A DNA stretch of 64,000 nucleotides from Ectobacillus polymachus (GTDB taxonomy: Bacteria; Bacillota; Bacilli; Bacillales; Bacillaceae_G). The DNA lies in contig NZ_JBLREB010000001.1 of assembly GCF_048159605.1 (NCBI RefSeq), forward strand, positions 124,001 to 188,000, written 5' to 3'. Positions 1 through 8,283 of the stretch are shown here, one piece after another. How positions within the stretch are numbered: position 1 is the stretch's first letter; every line of letters starts with the position of its first letter. The translations under genes were made by a program, and so were the position numbers. A model generated the notes under the pieces. It made no database searches, had not been told where the DNA came from, and saw only the letters and a program-made list of their open reading frames with translations.

Positions 1-848
1 TAACCCTTCTTTCTCCTCAAGAACGGGGTGCGGCAATGGTTTTTCAAAATTATGCACTTTGGCCGCATATGAGTGTATTTGATAATATTGCATACGGCTT
101 AAAAATTCTTAAGGTTCCTCGCATGGAAAGGGAACATAGAGTTTATAAGATCTTGGAAAGCGTTGAAATCAGTGCGGAAGATATCAAAAAAAGGCGGCCA
201 TCCGAATATTCAGGAGGCCAGCAGCAGCGAATTGCCCTGGCTCGCTCACTGGTGATTCAGCCCAAAGTATTGCTTTTAGATGAACCACTGTCAAATCTTG
301 ATGCCAAAGTACGTCAACGGCTGAGAGTGGAAATTCGGGAAATCCAGCAAACATTTGGCATTACTACTGTATATGTAACGCACGATCAAGAGGAAGCATT
401 ATCCATGGCCGATTATGTTGTGGTTATGAATGAGGGGAAAGTGGAGCAGGCCGGAAAACCGGAGGAAGTGTACCGCAATCCTTCATCCTATTTCACAGCG
501 CAATTTCTTGGTGAAAGTACAACCATACAGATTGATTATCATGGTAAACCGATGCTGCTGGTGATTCGGGCAGAGGATGCTAGGCTCTCCAAAAACGAAG
601 CAATGGTTTCTACACCTTCAAGTTTGCAAATCACGGAAAACGATTCAGTTTTGATCCTGCAGGGCTATGTGAAGGAACAGCTCTTTGTAGGATCAAGATA
701 TCGACATGTTATCGATATTGGCGGTCAAATTGTTTTTGTTGATGACAATCAGCCCTGGCGGCATGGTCCTATCCTTGTGACTTTGCCAAAAGAGAGGGCG
801 TTTTGGTTCAACGACGTGAAGCAGGCCCATTCCTTGGGGGTATCTTAA
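1..848 (+). CDS. ABC importer ATP-binding subunit (5' end outside window)
   Basis: ATPase of a binding-protein-dependent importer of the spermidine/iron/sugar (PotA/FbpC/MalK) type. The frame is open from the window edge, so the ATG at 36 is internal; the Walker A motif must lie upstream. Visible in order: Q-loop region (VFQNYALWPHMSVFDNI), signature SGGQQQR, Walker B LLLDEPLSNLD, and switch histidine in YVTHDQEEA. A C-terminal TOBE-like segment follows, roughly the last 110 residues. The stop overlaps the next start (TAATG), so the following hydrolase is translationally coupled. The substrate cannot be read from this subunit. The phosphatase two genes on suggests a phosphorylated organic compound, but that is inference. 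Confidence 0.9.
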   Translation, partial: TLLSPQERGAAMVFQNYALWPHMSVFDNIAYGLKILKVPRMEREHRVYKILESVEISAEDIKKRRPSEYSGGQQQRIALARSLVIQPKVLLLDEPLSNLDAKVRQRLRVEIREIQQTFGITTVYVTHDQEEALSMADYVVVMNEGKVEQAGKPEEVYRNPSSYFTAQFLGESTTIQIDYHGKPMLLVIRAEDARLSKNEAMVSTPSSLQITENDSVLILQGYVKEQLFVGSRYRHVIDIGGQIVFVDDNQPWRHGPILVTLPKERAFWFNDVKQAHSLGVS

Positions 849-1795
849 TGAAAAAAACACAAGTTTATTTTCTCAATGTAGGATGGGGGGACGCCCATTT
901 TATTGTACACCCGTCCGGCAGATTGACACTAATCGATGGCGGGGATGCAGACCCCAGTCAACAGGAAGATTATCCTCTTAGCTGGATGGACCGTCATGGG
1001 TTTGATACTTTGGACTACATGATTTTAACGCATCTCCACGATGATCATATGAACGGATTATTAGATGTTGTTAGGCATAAGAACGTTTTACGGGCGGTTT
1101 TGCCTTACGAACCTTTTACTTTGCCGGAATTAGCAACGGAAGCCACCCAGAATAATGCTGTTGCCTTGCAAGCTTACCTTTTGCTTAAAAGATATATCGA
1201 GTTTATTAATCTATTAAATGAACATCATGTAACTATTATTTGGCGACGGGAATTTAAGAAAACAGGTCAAATCGTATGGGACGAGAAAGGGGTCACTCTT
1301 AACCACCTTTATCCATCGATTCATGACCCGCTTCCTGCACATCAAGCCTTGGAATATTTGTTGGAAAATCTGAAGGAACAGCAAACACTTAAAGAAGTCG
1401 AACAGCAGCTTACCCATTTTTTTCACCTGTCCAACCACGATAGTTCTGTTTTTCTTTTAGTGGACGAACAAGAAAAAGATAAAGGTGTCCTATTCGGAGG
1501 AGATCTAATGAAGGAGGAGTGGGAAATCCTTTGCAGGAACCCACATTTAAAAGCAAAAGTATGGAAGGCTCCGCACCATGGGTTAGATGATGCGTGCACC
1601 ATCGAAACGTTGCGGAATCTTCATCCTGCACATGTTATCATACCAGTTTGTACAGCGCGATCCGGCCGTCAGCTAAAAATTTGGAAAACATTAATGGAAG
1701 CTGTTGATATTGAACTGGACCTGACTGGAAATTATGACAAAGGATCTTACCGTAAGCTGGAAGGCCCTATTGAGGTATTTATTGGTTCAAAATAA
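848..1795 (+). CDS. Metallo-beta-lactamase-fold hydrolase (ComEC/Rec2-like soluble domain)
   Basis: A 315-residue soluble metal hydrolase. The metal motif HLHDDH at residues 62-67 is the class HxHxDH. A later GGD (GVLFGGDL) and APHHG supply further ligands, as in ComEC-like MBL proteins. A frame-compatible start exists at 803, but ATG 848 is preferred: it overlaps the upstream stop in TAATG, has a G-rich ribosome site just before it, and gives a normal MBL N-terminus. No membrane segments, so this is not competence ComEC. It sits between an importer ATPase and an inositol-phosphatase-like gene. Likely a phosphoester or related hydrolase acting on the imported compound; substrate unknown. Confidence 0.8.
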   Translation: MKKTQVYFLNVGWGDAHFIVHPSGRLTLIDGGDADPSQQEDYPLSWMDRHGFDTLDYMILTHLHDDHMNGLLDVVRHKNVLRAVLPYEPFTLPELATEATQNNAVALQAYLLLKRYIEFINLLNEHHVTIIWRREFKKTGQIVWDEKGVTLNHLYPSIHDPLPAHQALEYLLENLKEQQTLKEVEQQLTHFFHLSNHDSSVFLLVDEQEKDKGVLFGGDLMKEEWEILCRNPHLKAKVWKAPHHGLDDACTIETLRNLHPAHVIIPVCTARSGRQLKIWKTLMEAVDIELDLTGNYDKGSYRKLEGPIEVFIGSK

Positions 1796-1805
1796 AGGAG
1801 TATGA

Positions 1806-2606
1806 GTGTATATGATAGAAGAATATCTAAAATTTGCAGAAGCAATTGCCCGGGAGTCAGGTGAATGGATTGTCAGTCATCGCGGAAAATTCACAGATTT
1901 GCAGTGTAAACGTAATCATGTGGATTTAGTGACAGAGATTGATAAAGACAGTGAGTCTTTCCTAATCGAGCTGATTACAAGAAAATATCCAAATCATTGG
2001 ATTTTATCTGAAGAAATGTCCGGATTGAGCAGAGACTTTCATATTATTGAGAATAAAGACGAAATCGGGTGGATTATTGACCCTTTAGATGGAACGATGA
2101 ACTTTGTACACGATGTCCCGCATTTTGCTGTTTCCATTGCTATAGTGAAGCATGGGCGTCCTATTGTGGGGGTTGTTTATGAGCCTAATCATAAGGAGCT
2201 TTACTCAGCAGCAATAGGCATGGGGGCTTTTTTAAATGGTAAAAAAATGACTGTTTCAGAGACAAAGGAAATCAAAAATAGCTTACTGCACACGGGGTAT
2301 TGTGCAATGGATTGGATTGAGGGAGGCGATAAAAATAAAGAATTTCCGCTATTTTTTGGGAAATGCCGTTATTTGAAAGTTTCCGGCTCAGCTGCGTTAG
2401 ATTTGGCTTATGTTGCAGCGGGACGATTAGAGGGCTATTGGCAAAGTGGATTGTCACCCTGGGATATTGCTGCAGGCGTTCTCTTGGTCGAGGAAGCCGG
2501 AGGCAAGGTTACGGGAATCAATCAGCCCTTTTTACTTGAAAGCGGAGAGGTTATAGCAAGTAATGGCAGGATTCATGAACAAATCCAAGCCACATTACAA
2601 AATTAG
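1806..2606 (+). CDS. Inositol monophosphatase family protein
   Basis: Mg2+-dependent, lithium-sensitive-type sugar or inositol phosphatase, about 266 residues, the usual family length. Metal-site motifs are complete: the SEE segment (ILSEEM), DPLDGTMNF (classic DPxDGTxNF), and the C-terminal WDIAAG with the following EEAGG. The start may be GTG 1806 or ATG 1812; the AGGAG at about 1796-1800 fits either. It follows the MBL hydrolase by 10 bp and ends in a strong terminator, so it closes the importer operon. This supports uptake and dephosphorylation of a phosphorylated polyol, though broad substrate range (fructose-1,6-bisphosphate, PAP) is known in this family. Confidence 0.88.
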   Translation: MYMIEEYLKFAEAIARESGEWIVSHRGKFTDLQCKRNHVDLVTEIDKDSESFLIELITRKYPNHWILSEEMSGLSRDFHIIENKDEIGWIIDPLDGTMNFVHDVPHFAVSIAIVKHGRPIVGVVYEPNHKELYSAAIGMGAFLNGKKMTVSETKEIKNSLLHTGYCAMDWIEGGDKNKEFPLFFGKCRYLKVSGSAALDLAYVAAGRLEGYWQSGLSPWDIAAGVLLVEEAGGKVTGINQPFLLESGEVIASNGRIHEQIQATLQN

Positions 2607-2660
2607 CTTACATAATGGCAGGCTCGCTCGTAGAAAAATAGTTTAAAAGAAGAAGTGAGG

Positions 2661-2688
2661 GTGTCCCAAAAGTTTGGGACACTTTTTA
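2661..2688 (+). terminator. Rho-independent terminator of the importer operon
   Basis: Perfect inverted repeat GTGTCCCAAA/TTTGGGACAC followed by a T run, 55 bp after the phosphatase stop. Confidence 0.85.
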
Positions 2689-2914
2689 TGTTTAGAGGTG
2701 AGGTATTTTTGAAAATCATTAATTCAAATGCACTTAAAAAAAGAACAAAACTGTTAATTTTGCAAGGGCCATTCCAATTTTGTAAAAAGGAATGAAGCGT
2801 TTTTAAATAGAATTATTAGAATCATTGGCAAATGTATTTTGTAAAAAATACAGTATACATAAATCGCCCCTTACTTTTTGACCAATTTCAATATAACCGT
2901 TAGGAGAGGATAAA
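2689..2914. other. AT-rich intergenic region upstream of gabD
   Basis: No open frame of note. It must hold the gabD promoter, but no convincing -35/-10 pair or -24/-12 element was found. The TTGGCA at about 2825 lacks the GC at the required 10-nt spacing. Confidence 0.4.
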
Positions 2915-4342
2915 ATGGTGATCAAACGAGGAAATGGAGAAATAATCGAAGATATGGATGTATCAGTTATTCCTGTGATAAATCCAGCGAATGGTGAAGT
3001 AATTTCGACTGTTCCAAATGGTGGTGCAGCGGAAGCAAAACAGGCAGTGGATGAAGCTTATGAGGCATTATCCGGTTGGTCGAAAAAAACGGCAGCCGAA
3101 CGGGGAGAACGTTTACTGGAGTGGTACAAGCTAATTGATGAGGAAAAAGAAGAAATTGGGGAAATCATGACCCTAGAACAAGGAAAGCCATTAAAAGAAG
3201 CAATCGGCGAAGTCGTGTATGGAAACAGTTTTGTCTCATGGTATGCAGAAGAAGGGAAAAGAATATATGGGGAAACAATTCCTGCCTCACATGAAAAGAA
3301 ACGGATTATTGTCTTAAAACAACCGGTTGGTGTTGTCGCAGCGATTACACCTTGGAATTTTCCTGCTGCTATGATTACAAGAAAAGTAGCACCGGCATTG
3401 GCAGCTGGATGCACGGTAGTCGTGAAACCAGCAGAACAAACCCCGTTAACTGCTCTGAAACTGGCAGAGTTAGCCCACAAAGCAGGTATTCCAAAAGACG
3501 TATTCCATGTGGTTACTGGCGATGCCAAGGCAATCGGCGAAACATGGCTGCAGGACGAACGGGTTAGGAAAATCACTTTCACTGGTTCAACAGAGGTTGG
3601 GAAACTCTTAATGCGCGGCGCTGCCGATACAGTGAAAAAAATCTCACTTGAACTAGGCGGTCATGCACCGTTTATCGTCTTTGAAGATGCTGATTTAGAT
3701 CAAGCTGTTTCGGGAGCAATTGCTTCTAAATTCAGAAATGCAGGACAAACTTGTGTATGTGCCAATAGATTCTATGTTGAAGAATCCATTGTGGATGCTT
3801 TTTCAGAGAAATTTAGTGCAGCAGTAAAAGAATTGAAAATTGGAAATGGGTTGAAAGCAGAAACGGAAATTGGACCGCTTATTGATGCAAGAGCCATTCA
3901 TAAGATGGAAGAGCATATTTCCGATGCGGTACAAAAGGGCGGAAAGATAAAAGCAGGAGGAAACCAATTTTTCTTAAGTGGTGGCTACTTCTTTGAACCG
4001 ACCGTTTTACTGGATGCCAACGATGATATGCTTTGTATGAATGAAGAAACATTTGGACCGCTTGCTCCGATTGCCACCTTCAAAAGTACAGAAGAAGTGA
4101 TTCAAAAGGCAAATGATACGCCATACGGACTAGCTGCCTATGTATTTACGCAAAACATAAATAAAGCAATTCAAGTCTCCGAGCAATTGGAATATGGAAT
4201 CGTCGGTTTAAACGATGGAGTTCCGTCTGTCGCCCAAGCTCCATTTGGCGGCTATAAACAAAGCGGCTTAGGCCGTGAAGGTGGACATCATGGAATAGAA
4301 GAATACCTTGAAACCAAATTTATTTCTATTGCGCTTACTTAA
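2915..4342 (+). CDS. gabD: NAD(P)-dependent succinate-semialdehyde dehydrogenase family
   Basis: Aldehyde dehydrogenase of 475 residues, the length of GabD. It would oxidise succinate semialdehyde to succinate at the end of the GABA shunt. Motifs in order: ITPWNFP (cofactor loop), FTGSTEVGK (Rossmann GxxxxG), LELGGHAP with the general-base Glu, GQTCVCANR with the catalytic Cys, and ETFGPLAPI near the C-terminus. The start has a good site (AGGAGAGGA, 2902-2910). No gabT or regulator adjoins it, so it is probably monocistronic between two terminators. The TC-V-C arrangement around the nucleophile is typical of SSADH. Other semialdehyde substrates cannot be excluded. Confidence 0.85.
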   Translation: MVIKRGNGEIIEDMDVSVIPVINPANGEVISTVPNGGAAEAKQAVDEAYEALSGWSKKTAAERGERLLEWYKLIDEEKEEIGEIMTLEQGKPLKEAIGEVVYGNSFVSWYAEEGKRIYGETIPASHEKKRIIVLKQPVGVVAAITPWNFPAAMITRKVAPALAAGCTVVVKPAEQTPLTALKLAELAHKAGIPKDVFHVVTGDAKAIGETWLQDERVRKITFTGSTEVGKLLMRGAADTVKKISLELGGHAPFIVFEDADLDQAVSGAIASKFRNAGQTCVCANRFYVEESIVDAFSEKFSAAVKELKIGNGLKAETEIGPLIDARAIHKMEEHISDAVQKGGKIKAGGNQFFLSGGYFFEPTVLLDANDDMLCMNEETFGPLAPIATFKSTEEVIQKANDTPYGLAAYVFTQNINKAIQVSEQLEYGIVGLNDGVPSVAQAPFGGYKQSGLGREGGHHGIEEYLETKFISIALT

Positions 4343-4354
4343 TATTATAGAAGG

Positions 4355-4389
4355 AAAACGCACGCGAGTTCTAAAGCGTGCGTTTTTTT
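4355..4389 (+). terminator. Terminator after gabD
   Basis: AAAACGCACGC and GCGTGCGTTTT form a long stem ending in seven Ts. Confidence 0.9.
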
Positions 4390-4434
4390 ATTACAGCGTA
4401 GATTAAAGCATCTAGTGATAAAGCATTTTTTAAC

Positions 4435-4484
4435 TTGTAATTTATTTCAATCTCCTATATATTTAATAAGCATTAAATATTAAT
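4435..4484 (+). promoter_or_regulatory. Putative sigma-A promoter and palindrome for the MarR/MFS operon
   Basis: TTGTAA (4435-4440), 17 bp, TATATT (4458-4463). Just downstream is the palindrome ATTAA-ATA-TTAAT (4472-4484), near the expected transcription start. Such AT-rich inverted repeats are common MarR sites, so autorepression is plausible. Not tested. Confidence 0.45.
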
Positions 4485-4525
4485 TATATTATTGGATTAG
4501 GTTGTAAGATAAAGGGGGATTCAAG

Positions 4526-4975
4526 ATGGAGAAAAGGGATCCGCTTATTGATCGAGTTCAGACGGCGCTTCAAGAAGTGATTCGAAAAATGCAGGCAGAA
4601 ATGTTGAAAGATATGAATGCCCAAGGAATTACCTTGTCACAATTTATCGTGCTATCACTGATTCAAAAGCAAGGAAGCTGTAAAGTATCAGAGCTTGCTG
4701 AACATATGGATGTGAAGCCGAGTGCGGTGACATTTATGATGGACCGTTTGGAGCAGCATAATTTTATTATGCGAGAGCACGATAAAAAGGATCGACGTGT
4801 AGTAAATATTCGCCTTACTGAAATAGGTGAAGAGAAATTTCAAACCATATTAGTGGAACGAAAAGCAATTGTCAAACGGTATCTTTCTCATTTATCAGAA
4901 GCTGATCTTACGCAGTTTGCAGAGATTGCTGAAAAACTTGCCGAAGCATCTGCTTTAGAAGAAAGAAAAGAATAA
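4526..4975 (+). CDS. MarR family transcriptional regulator
   Basis: A 149-residue winged-helix repressor. The recognition region reads CKVSELAEHMDVKPSAVTFMMDRLEQ, followed by the wing with the family-typical DRR (KKDRRVVNIRLTEIG). Ligand-responsive dimers of this family usually repress a neighbouring efflux gene. Here the next gene, 13 bp downstream, is a 14-helix drug transporter, so the pair is very likely one autoregulated operon. The start has a strong site (AAAGGGGG). Confidence 0.9.
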   Translation: MEKRDPLIDRVQTALQEVIRKMQAEMLKDMNAQGITLSQFIVLSLIQKQGSCKVSELAEHMDVKPSAVTFMMDRLEQHNFIMREHDKKDRRVVNIRLTEIGEEKFQTILVERKAIVKRYLSHLSEADLTQFAEIAEKLAEASALEERKE

Positions 4976-4988
4976 GGAGAGATCATCA

Positions 4989-6602
4989 TTGGAAACACAT
5001 CATTATAATCGAACATTATTGTTAATCGGACTGATTATTGCAATGTTCTTTGCTGCGCTTGATGGTACGATTGTAGGAACGGCCATGCCGCGCATTGTAG
5101 GAGATCTTGGCGGTCTTAGTATGATGACATGGATGACAACGGCTTATTTGCTTACGTCAACAACGGTTGTCCCGATTGCTGGGAAGTTATCAGATTTACT
5201 CGGACGCCGGTCAGTTTATGTGACAGGGCTCATTATATTTATGGTTGCTTCTGCTCTATGCGGAACGGCTACTACGATGACGCAGCTCGTTTTATACCGG
5301 GCTTTGCAGGGAATCGGTGGCGGCGTCTTAATGCCAATGGCGATGATCGTAATTGGCGATATTTTTACAGGAGCACAACGTGCAAGATTTCAAGGAGTCT
5401 TCGGCGGGATATACGGTCTTGCCTCTGTGATTGGGCCGCAAATAGGCGGCTGGATTGTTGATCACTTAAATTGGCACTGGGTATTTTATATTAACCTGCC
5501 TGTTGGAATCATTGCGACGATTTTTATCGCAATGGGGATTAAAGCGAAGAAGCATACTGGACCGATTGAATTCGATATTGCAGGTATGATTACGATGATT
5601 GTCGGTATCGTTAGCTTACTTCTTGGTCTTAGCTTTGGCGGAAAAGATTATGCTTGGAATTCCTGGCAAGAGATTGGCATGTTTGTACTAGCTGCGATTG
5701 GGTTAGTAAGCTTTGTAATCGTAGAAACGAAAGCGAAAGAACCAATTTTGCCCATGCATTTGTTTAAAAGCAGAGTCTTTACCCCTCTTAGTATGATTGG
5801 ATTTTTCATGAGCATCGGGATGTTTGGTGCTATTACGTTTGTTCCGTTCTTTATGCAAGGGATTGTTGGGGTAAGTGCGACACAATCAGGTACGATTATG
5901 ACCCCGATGATGCTTTCGCTTATTGTGGCGAGTATTATCGGTGGGCAAATTGTATATAAAATAGGGATGAAAACGCAAATTATTCTAGGCATGATCATTA
6001 TGGCTAGCGGCTTCGGTCTCTTAACTACGTTAAATATGCAAACGACCCAGCTCGTTGCGACTTCTTATATGGCTATTATTGGGTTAGGGATGGGATTTGT
6101 TATGCCAACACTAACGCTTGCGTTGCAGGAAACCTTTCCACCAAAAGAACTTGGCGTAGTTACTTCATCGAGCCAATTTTTCCGCTCCATTGGGGGGACG
6201 TTTGGTATTACCGTATTAGGAGCTGTTATGAACAGTAAATCCGGAACACTGCTCACCGACAATCTGGTTCCGTATTTAAATACACTGCCTCCACAAGCAG
6301 CGCCTATTGCTGCAAAGATGAAGGACACCATCGCAACCAATCCGGAAAGTCTGTACCAAATGCTCTTTAATCCCGATGTATTAAAGCAGCTACCAGCAGC
6401 CTTAACGGATAAAATCGTCCCAATCTTAAAAACATCTTTAATGGATACGCTCCACAGCGTATTCTTCACAGGACTGGTATTTATCATTGTTGGGGGTGTA
6501 TGCACCCTATTCTTACAGAAAATAAAATTGAATAAACGGCAAAAACCAGAGGGAAGAAAAAAGAAGGTAGAAGAGGTCGCGGTACCAGCGACGGATCATT
6601 AA
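4989..6602 (+). CDS. DHA2-family MFS multidrug transporter (EmrB/QacA type)
   Basis: Proton-coupled efflux pump of 537 residues in the 14-helix DHA2 family. The N-terminal helix LIAMFFAALDGTIVGTAMP carries the D-x-TIV motif of EmrB/QacA proteins. Motif A GKLSDLLGRR is in the first cytoplasmic loop and the antiporter motif C (GPQIGG) in helix 5. Start is TTG 4989, with AAGGAGA just upstream. There is a lysine-rich C-terminal tail. It is co-transcribed with the MarR gene. The drug is unknown; a related but diverged paralogue lies at 11192. Confidence 0.9.
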   Translation: METHHYNRTLLLIGLIIAMFFAALDGTIVGTAMPRIVGDLGGLSMMTWMTTAYLLTSTTVVPIAGKLSDLLGRRSVYVTGLIIFMVASALCGTATTMTQLVLYRALQGIGGGVLMPMAMIVIGDIFTGAQRARFQGVFGGIYGLASVIGPQIGGWIVDHLNWHWVFYINLPVGIIATIFIAMGIKAKKHTGPIEFDIAGMITMIVGIVSLLLGLSFGGKDYAWNSWQEIGMFVLAAIGLVSFVIVETKAKEPILPMHLFKSRVFTPLSMIGFFMSIGMFGAITFVPFFMQGIVGVSATQSGTIMTPMMLSLIVASIIGGQIVYKIGMKTQIILGMIIMASGFGLLTTLNMQTTQLVATSYMAIIGLGMGFVMPTLTLALQETFPPKELGVVTSSSQFFRSIGGTFGITVLGAVMNSKSGTLLTDNLVPYLNTLPPQAAPIAAKMKDTIATNPESLYQMLFNPDVLKQLPAALTDKIVPILKTSLMDTLHSVFFTGLVFIIVGGVCTLFLQKIKLNKRQKPEGRKKKVEEVAVPATDH

Positions 6603-6608
6603 AGAAGA

Positions 6609-6648
6609 GAAAAGCTGCACCTTGATACATAGGTGCAGCTTTTTTTTA
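6609..6648. terminator. Bidirectional terminator between the MFS gene and the sigma-54 activator
   Basis: AAAGCTGCACC/GGTGCAGCTTT stem with eight Ts on the + side and a T-rich tract on the - side. It serves two convergent genes. Confidence 0.85.
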
Positions 6649-6667
6649 GTATTATATTAAATCCCTT

Positions 6668-8083
6668 TTAAAAATCTAAATCATGGCAGTACTTTCGGAC
6701 CAATCGTGATGCTTTTGATTGGCTGATGGATAAGTGATCGGCTACTTTCCTTGTGCTTCTGAATTTCTTATAAGAATGGACAATGAGGTCTTTTTCGAGT
6801 TCTTCTAATGCTGCGTGTAATGTGGAATTTTGGAGTTTTTGCATTTGGTTATCTTGGACCTTTCTATTTTGGTTGTGTGCTTCTTTACTTAGGGGTTCTA
6901 GTTCATTTTTTTGCAGAAATAGAAATGGTAAATCAGCAACTTGAATACTGTTGTCGCTTGTTACAACAAGGCTTTCCACTGTATTTTCTAATTGACGTAT
7001 ATTACCGGGCCAAGAAAAGTTATAAAAAATATTAAGGACTTCTGGCGATATAATGCGATTGACTTGATACTTTTTATTGAATTCGGAAAGAAAATAGTAA
7101 GTGAGTGGAATGATATCTTCTTTCCTTTCTCTTAGTGGTGGTATTTGTATGTTCACTACATTCAGTCGATAATATAAATCTTCTCTAAATTGTTTTTTCT
7201 GTACCATTTCATATAAATCACGATTTGTAGCAGAAATAATACGAATATCGACTTTCTTCACTTGTCTGCTTCCAACAGGGAGAAATTCATTATCTTGAAT
7301 GACCTGTAGAAGCTTTGCTTGAATATGCAAAGGAATTTCCCCAATTTCATCTAAAAAAACTGTGCCGCTATTTGCTATTTCAAGTAATCCTTTTTTACCG
7401 TTTTTGGCTGCACCGGTAAAAGCTCCTTCTGTGTATCCGAAAAGCTCTGATTCTATTAAATGTTCTGGAATAGCAGCGCAGTTAATAGACAAGAAAGGTG
7501 AGTTTTTTCGATGGCTCCTATTATGGATGGTTTTGGCCAACACCCCTTTTCCTGTACCAGACTCCCCTTGAATTAAGATGGTAGTGTCAACTGAAGAGAT
7601 TTTATCGCAAACCTTTAATACATTGTTCATCTTTTCATTGTTTGTAATGATGTTTTCTTTGAACGAATTATTTTCAATCGTTACTTCTACTTCTTGCTCA
7701 ACTGGGATAAACAGCTCTTTATAGTTTGCTTCTTGAGCCGTCGTAATGATCATTTCAATTTCCTGATTATCATTTAGCAAAGGTATGGCAGTTGTAATGA
7801 GCTCCTTCCCAACATGAGACATTTGCTTTATTGTAACGGGCTTCTTTTCTTTTAACACGAATGGAAGAATACTAGGTTTCCAATATCCTTTGGAGAATAG
7901 TTCATCATTATGCTTTCCTACGATTTCACTTAGTAGTGTTCCATAATGCCTTTCACATGCTTTATTTGCGTAAATAATGTAAGCATCTTTGTTTACAACA
8001 TAAATTTCGTTAGGCGAATGATCTAAAATTTTTTTCAATATTTCAGCACTCATTTCGATTTTGTCTTCATTATTCATTAGCAT
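6668..8083 (-). CDS. Sigma-54-dependent PAS-AAA+ activator of the Rieske/BCCT operon
   Basis: Enhancer-binding protein of 471 residues. It has an N-terminal PAS sensor (about residues 10-120), a central AAA+ domain (Walker A GESGTGKG, sigma-54 contact loop GAFTGA, Walker B VFLDEIGE, arginine fingers in FREDLYYRLNV), and a C-terminal helix-turn-helix (TRKVADHLSISQSKASRLV). AAGGAGG precedes ATG 8083. It is divergent from a gene with a -24/-12 promoter, and three spaced repeats lie between them, so that operon is almost certainly its target. The PAS domain probably senses the substrate or a metabolic state. It resembles RocR/PrdR-like regulators of amino-acid or amine use. Confidence 0.92.
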   Translation of the reverse strand: MLMNNEDKIEMSAEILKKILDHSPNEIYVVNKDAYIIYANKACERHYGTLLSEIVGKHNDELFSKGYWKPSILPFVLKEKKPVTIKQMSHVGKELITTAIPLLNDNQEIEMIITTAQEANYKELFIPVEQEVEVTIENNSFKENIITNNEKMNNVLKVCDKISSVDTTILIQGESGTGKGVLAKTIHNRSHRKNSPFLSINCAAIPEHLIESELFGYTEGAFTGAAKNGKKGLLEIANSGTVFLDEIGEIPLHIQAKLLQVIQDNEFLPVGSRQVKKVDIRIISATNRDLYEMVQKKQFREDLYYRLNVVNIQIPPLRERKEDIIPLTYYFLSEFNKKYQVNRIISPEVLNIFYNFSWPGNIRQLENTVESLVVTSDNSIQVADLPFLFLQKNELEPLSKEAHNQNRKVQDNQMQKLQNSTLHAALEELEKDLIVHSYKKFRSTRKVADHLSISQSKASRLVRKYCHDLDF

Positions 8084-8109
8084 GATCTTGGCCTCCTTAC
8101 GATATAGGA

Positions 8110-8157
8110 TGAGTCTAAACAGACTTAAATGAGTCTAAAGTGTATAAATTGAGTCTA
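8110..8157. promoter_or_regulatory. Enhancer (UAS): three TGAGTCTA repeats at 20-bp period
   Basis: TGAGTCTA occurs at 8110-8117, 8130-8137 and 8150-8157, exactly 20 bp apart (two helical turns, same face). The first also forms an inverted repeat AGTCT-AAAC-AGACT. They sit about 60-110 bp upstream of the -24/-12 promoter and beside the activator gene, the expected position for its binding sites. Confidence 0.75.
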
Positions 8158-8218
8158 TTATAAACTATATTTATATGGTAAAAAAAGTAAAAATACTGAA
8201 TTAGAGATAATTTTAAAG

Positions 8219-8236
8219 TTGGCATCAATCTTGCAT
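8219..8236 (+). promoter_or_regulatory. Sigma-54 (-24/-12) promoter of the Rieske/BCCT operon
   Basis: TTGGCA-N6-TTGCAT. The invariant GG (8221-8222) and GC (8233-8234) are separated by exactly 10 nt. Predicted transcription start is near 8246. This rules out the upstream in-frame ATG at 8245 as the start codon of the oxygenase. Confidence 0.88.
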
Positions 8237-8283
8237 TAAAAGTAATGAAAGCAATTTTAAAAGGGAAAGGGGGAACTTGCTAC

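Noticed and set aside
2820..2850. TTGGCA before gabD as a sigma-54 promoter
   Set aside because: No GC at the required 10-nt spacing; the downstream TTTTGT does not match the -12 element.
3058..3582. Long minus-strand ORF antisense to gabD
   Set aside because: No ribosome site or recognisable domain; codon pattern is the mirror of the real dehydrogenase gene. The same applies to the long antisense frames within the MFS and ATPase genes.
8245..8283. N-terminal extension of the Rieske protein
   Set aside because: Lies at or before the predicted sigma-54 transcription start, and a better ribosome site serves ATG 8284.
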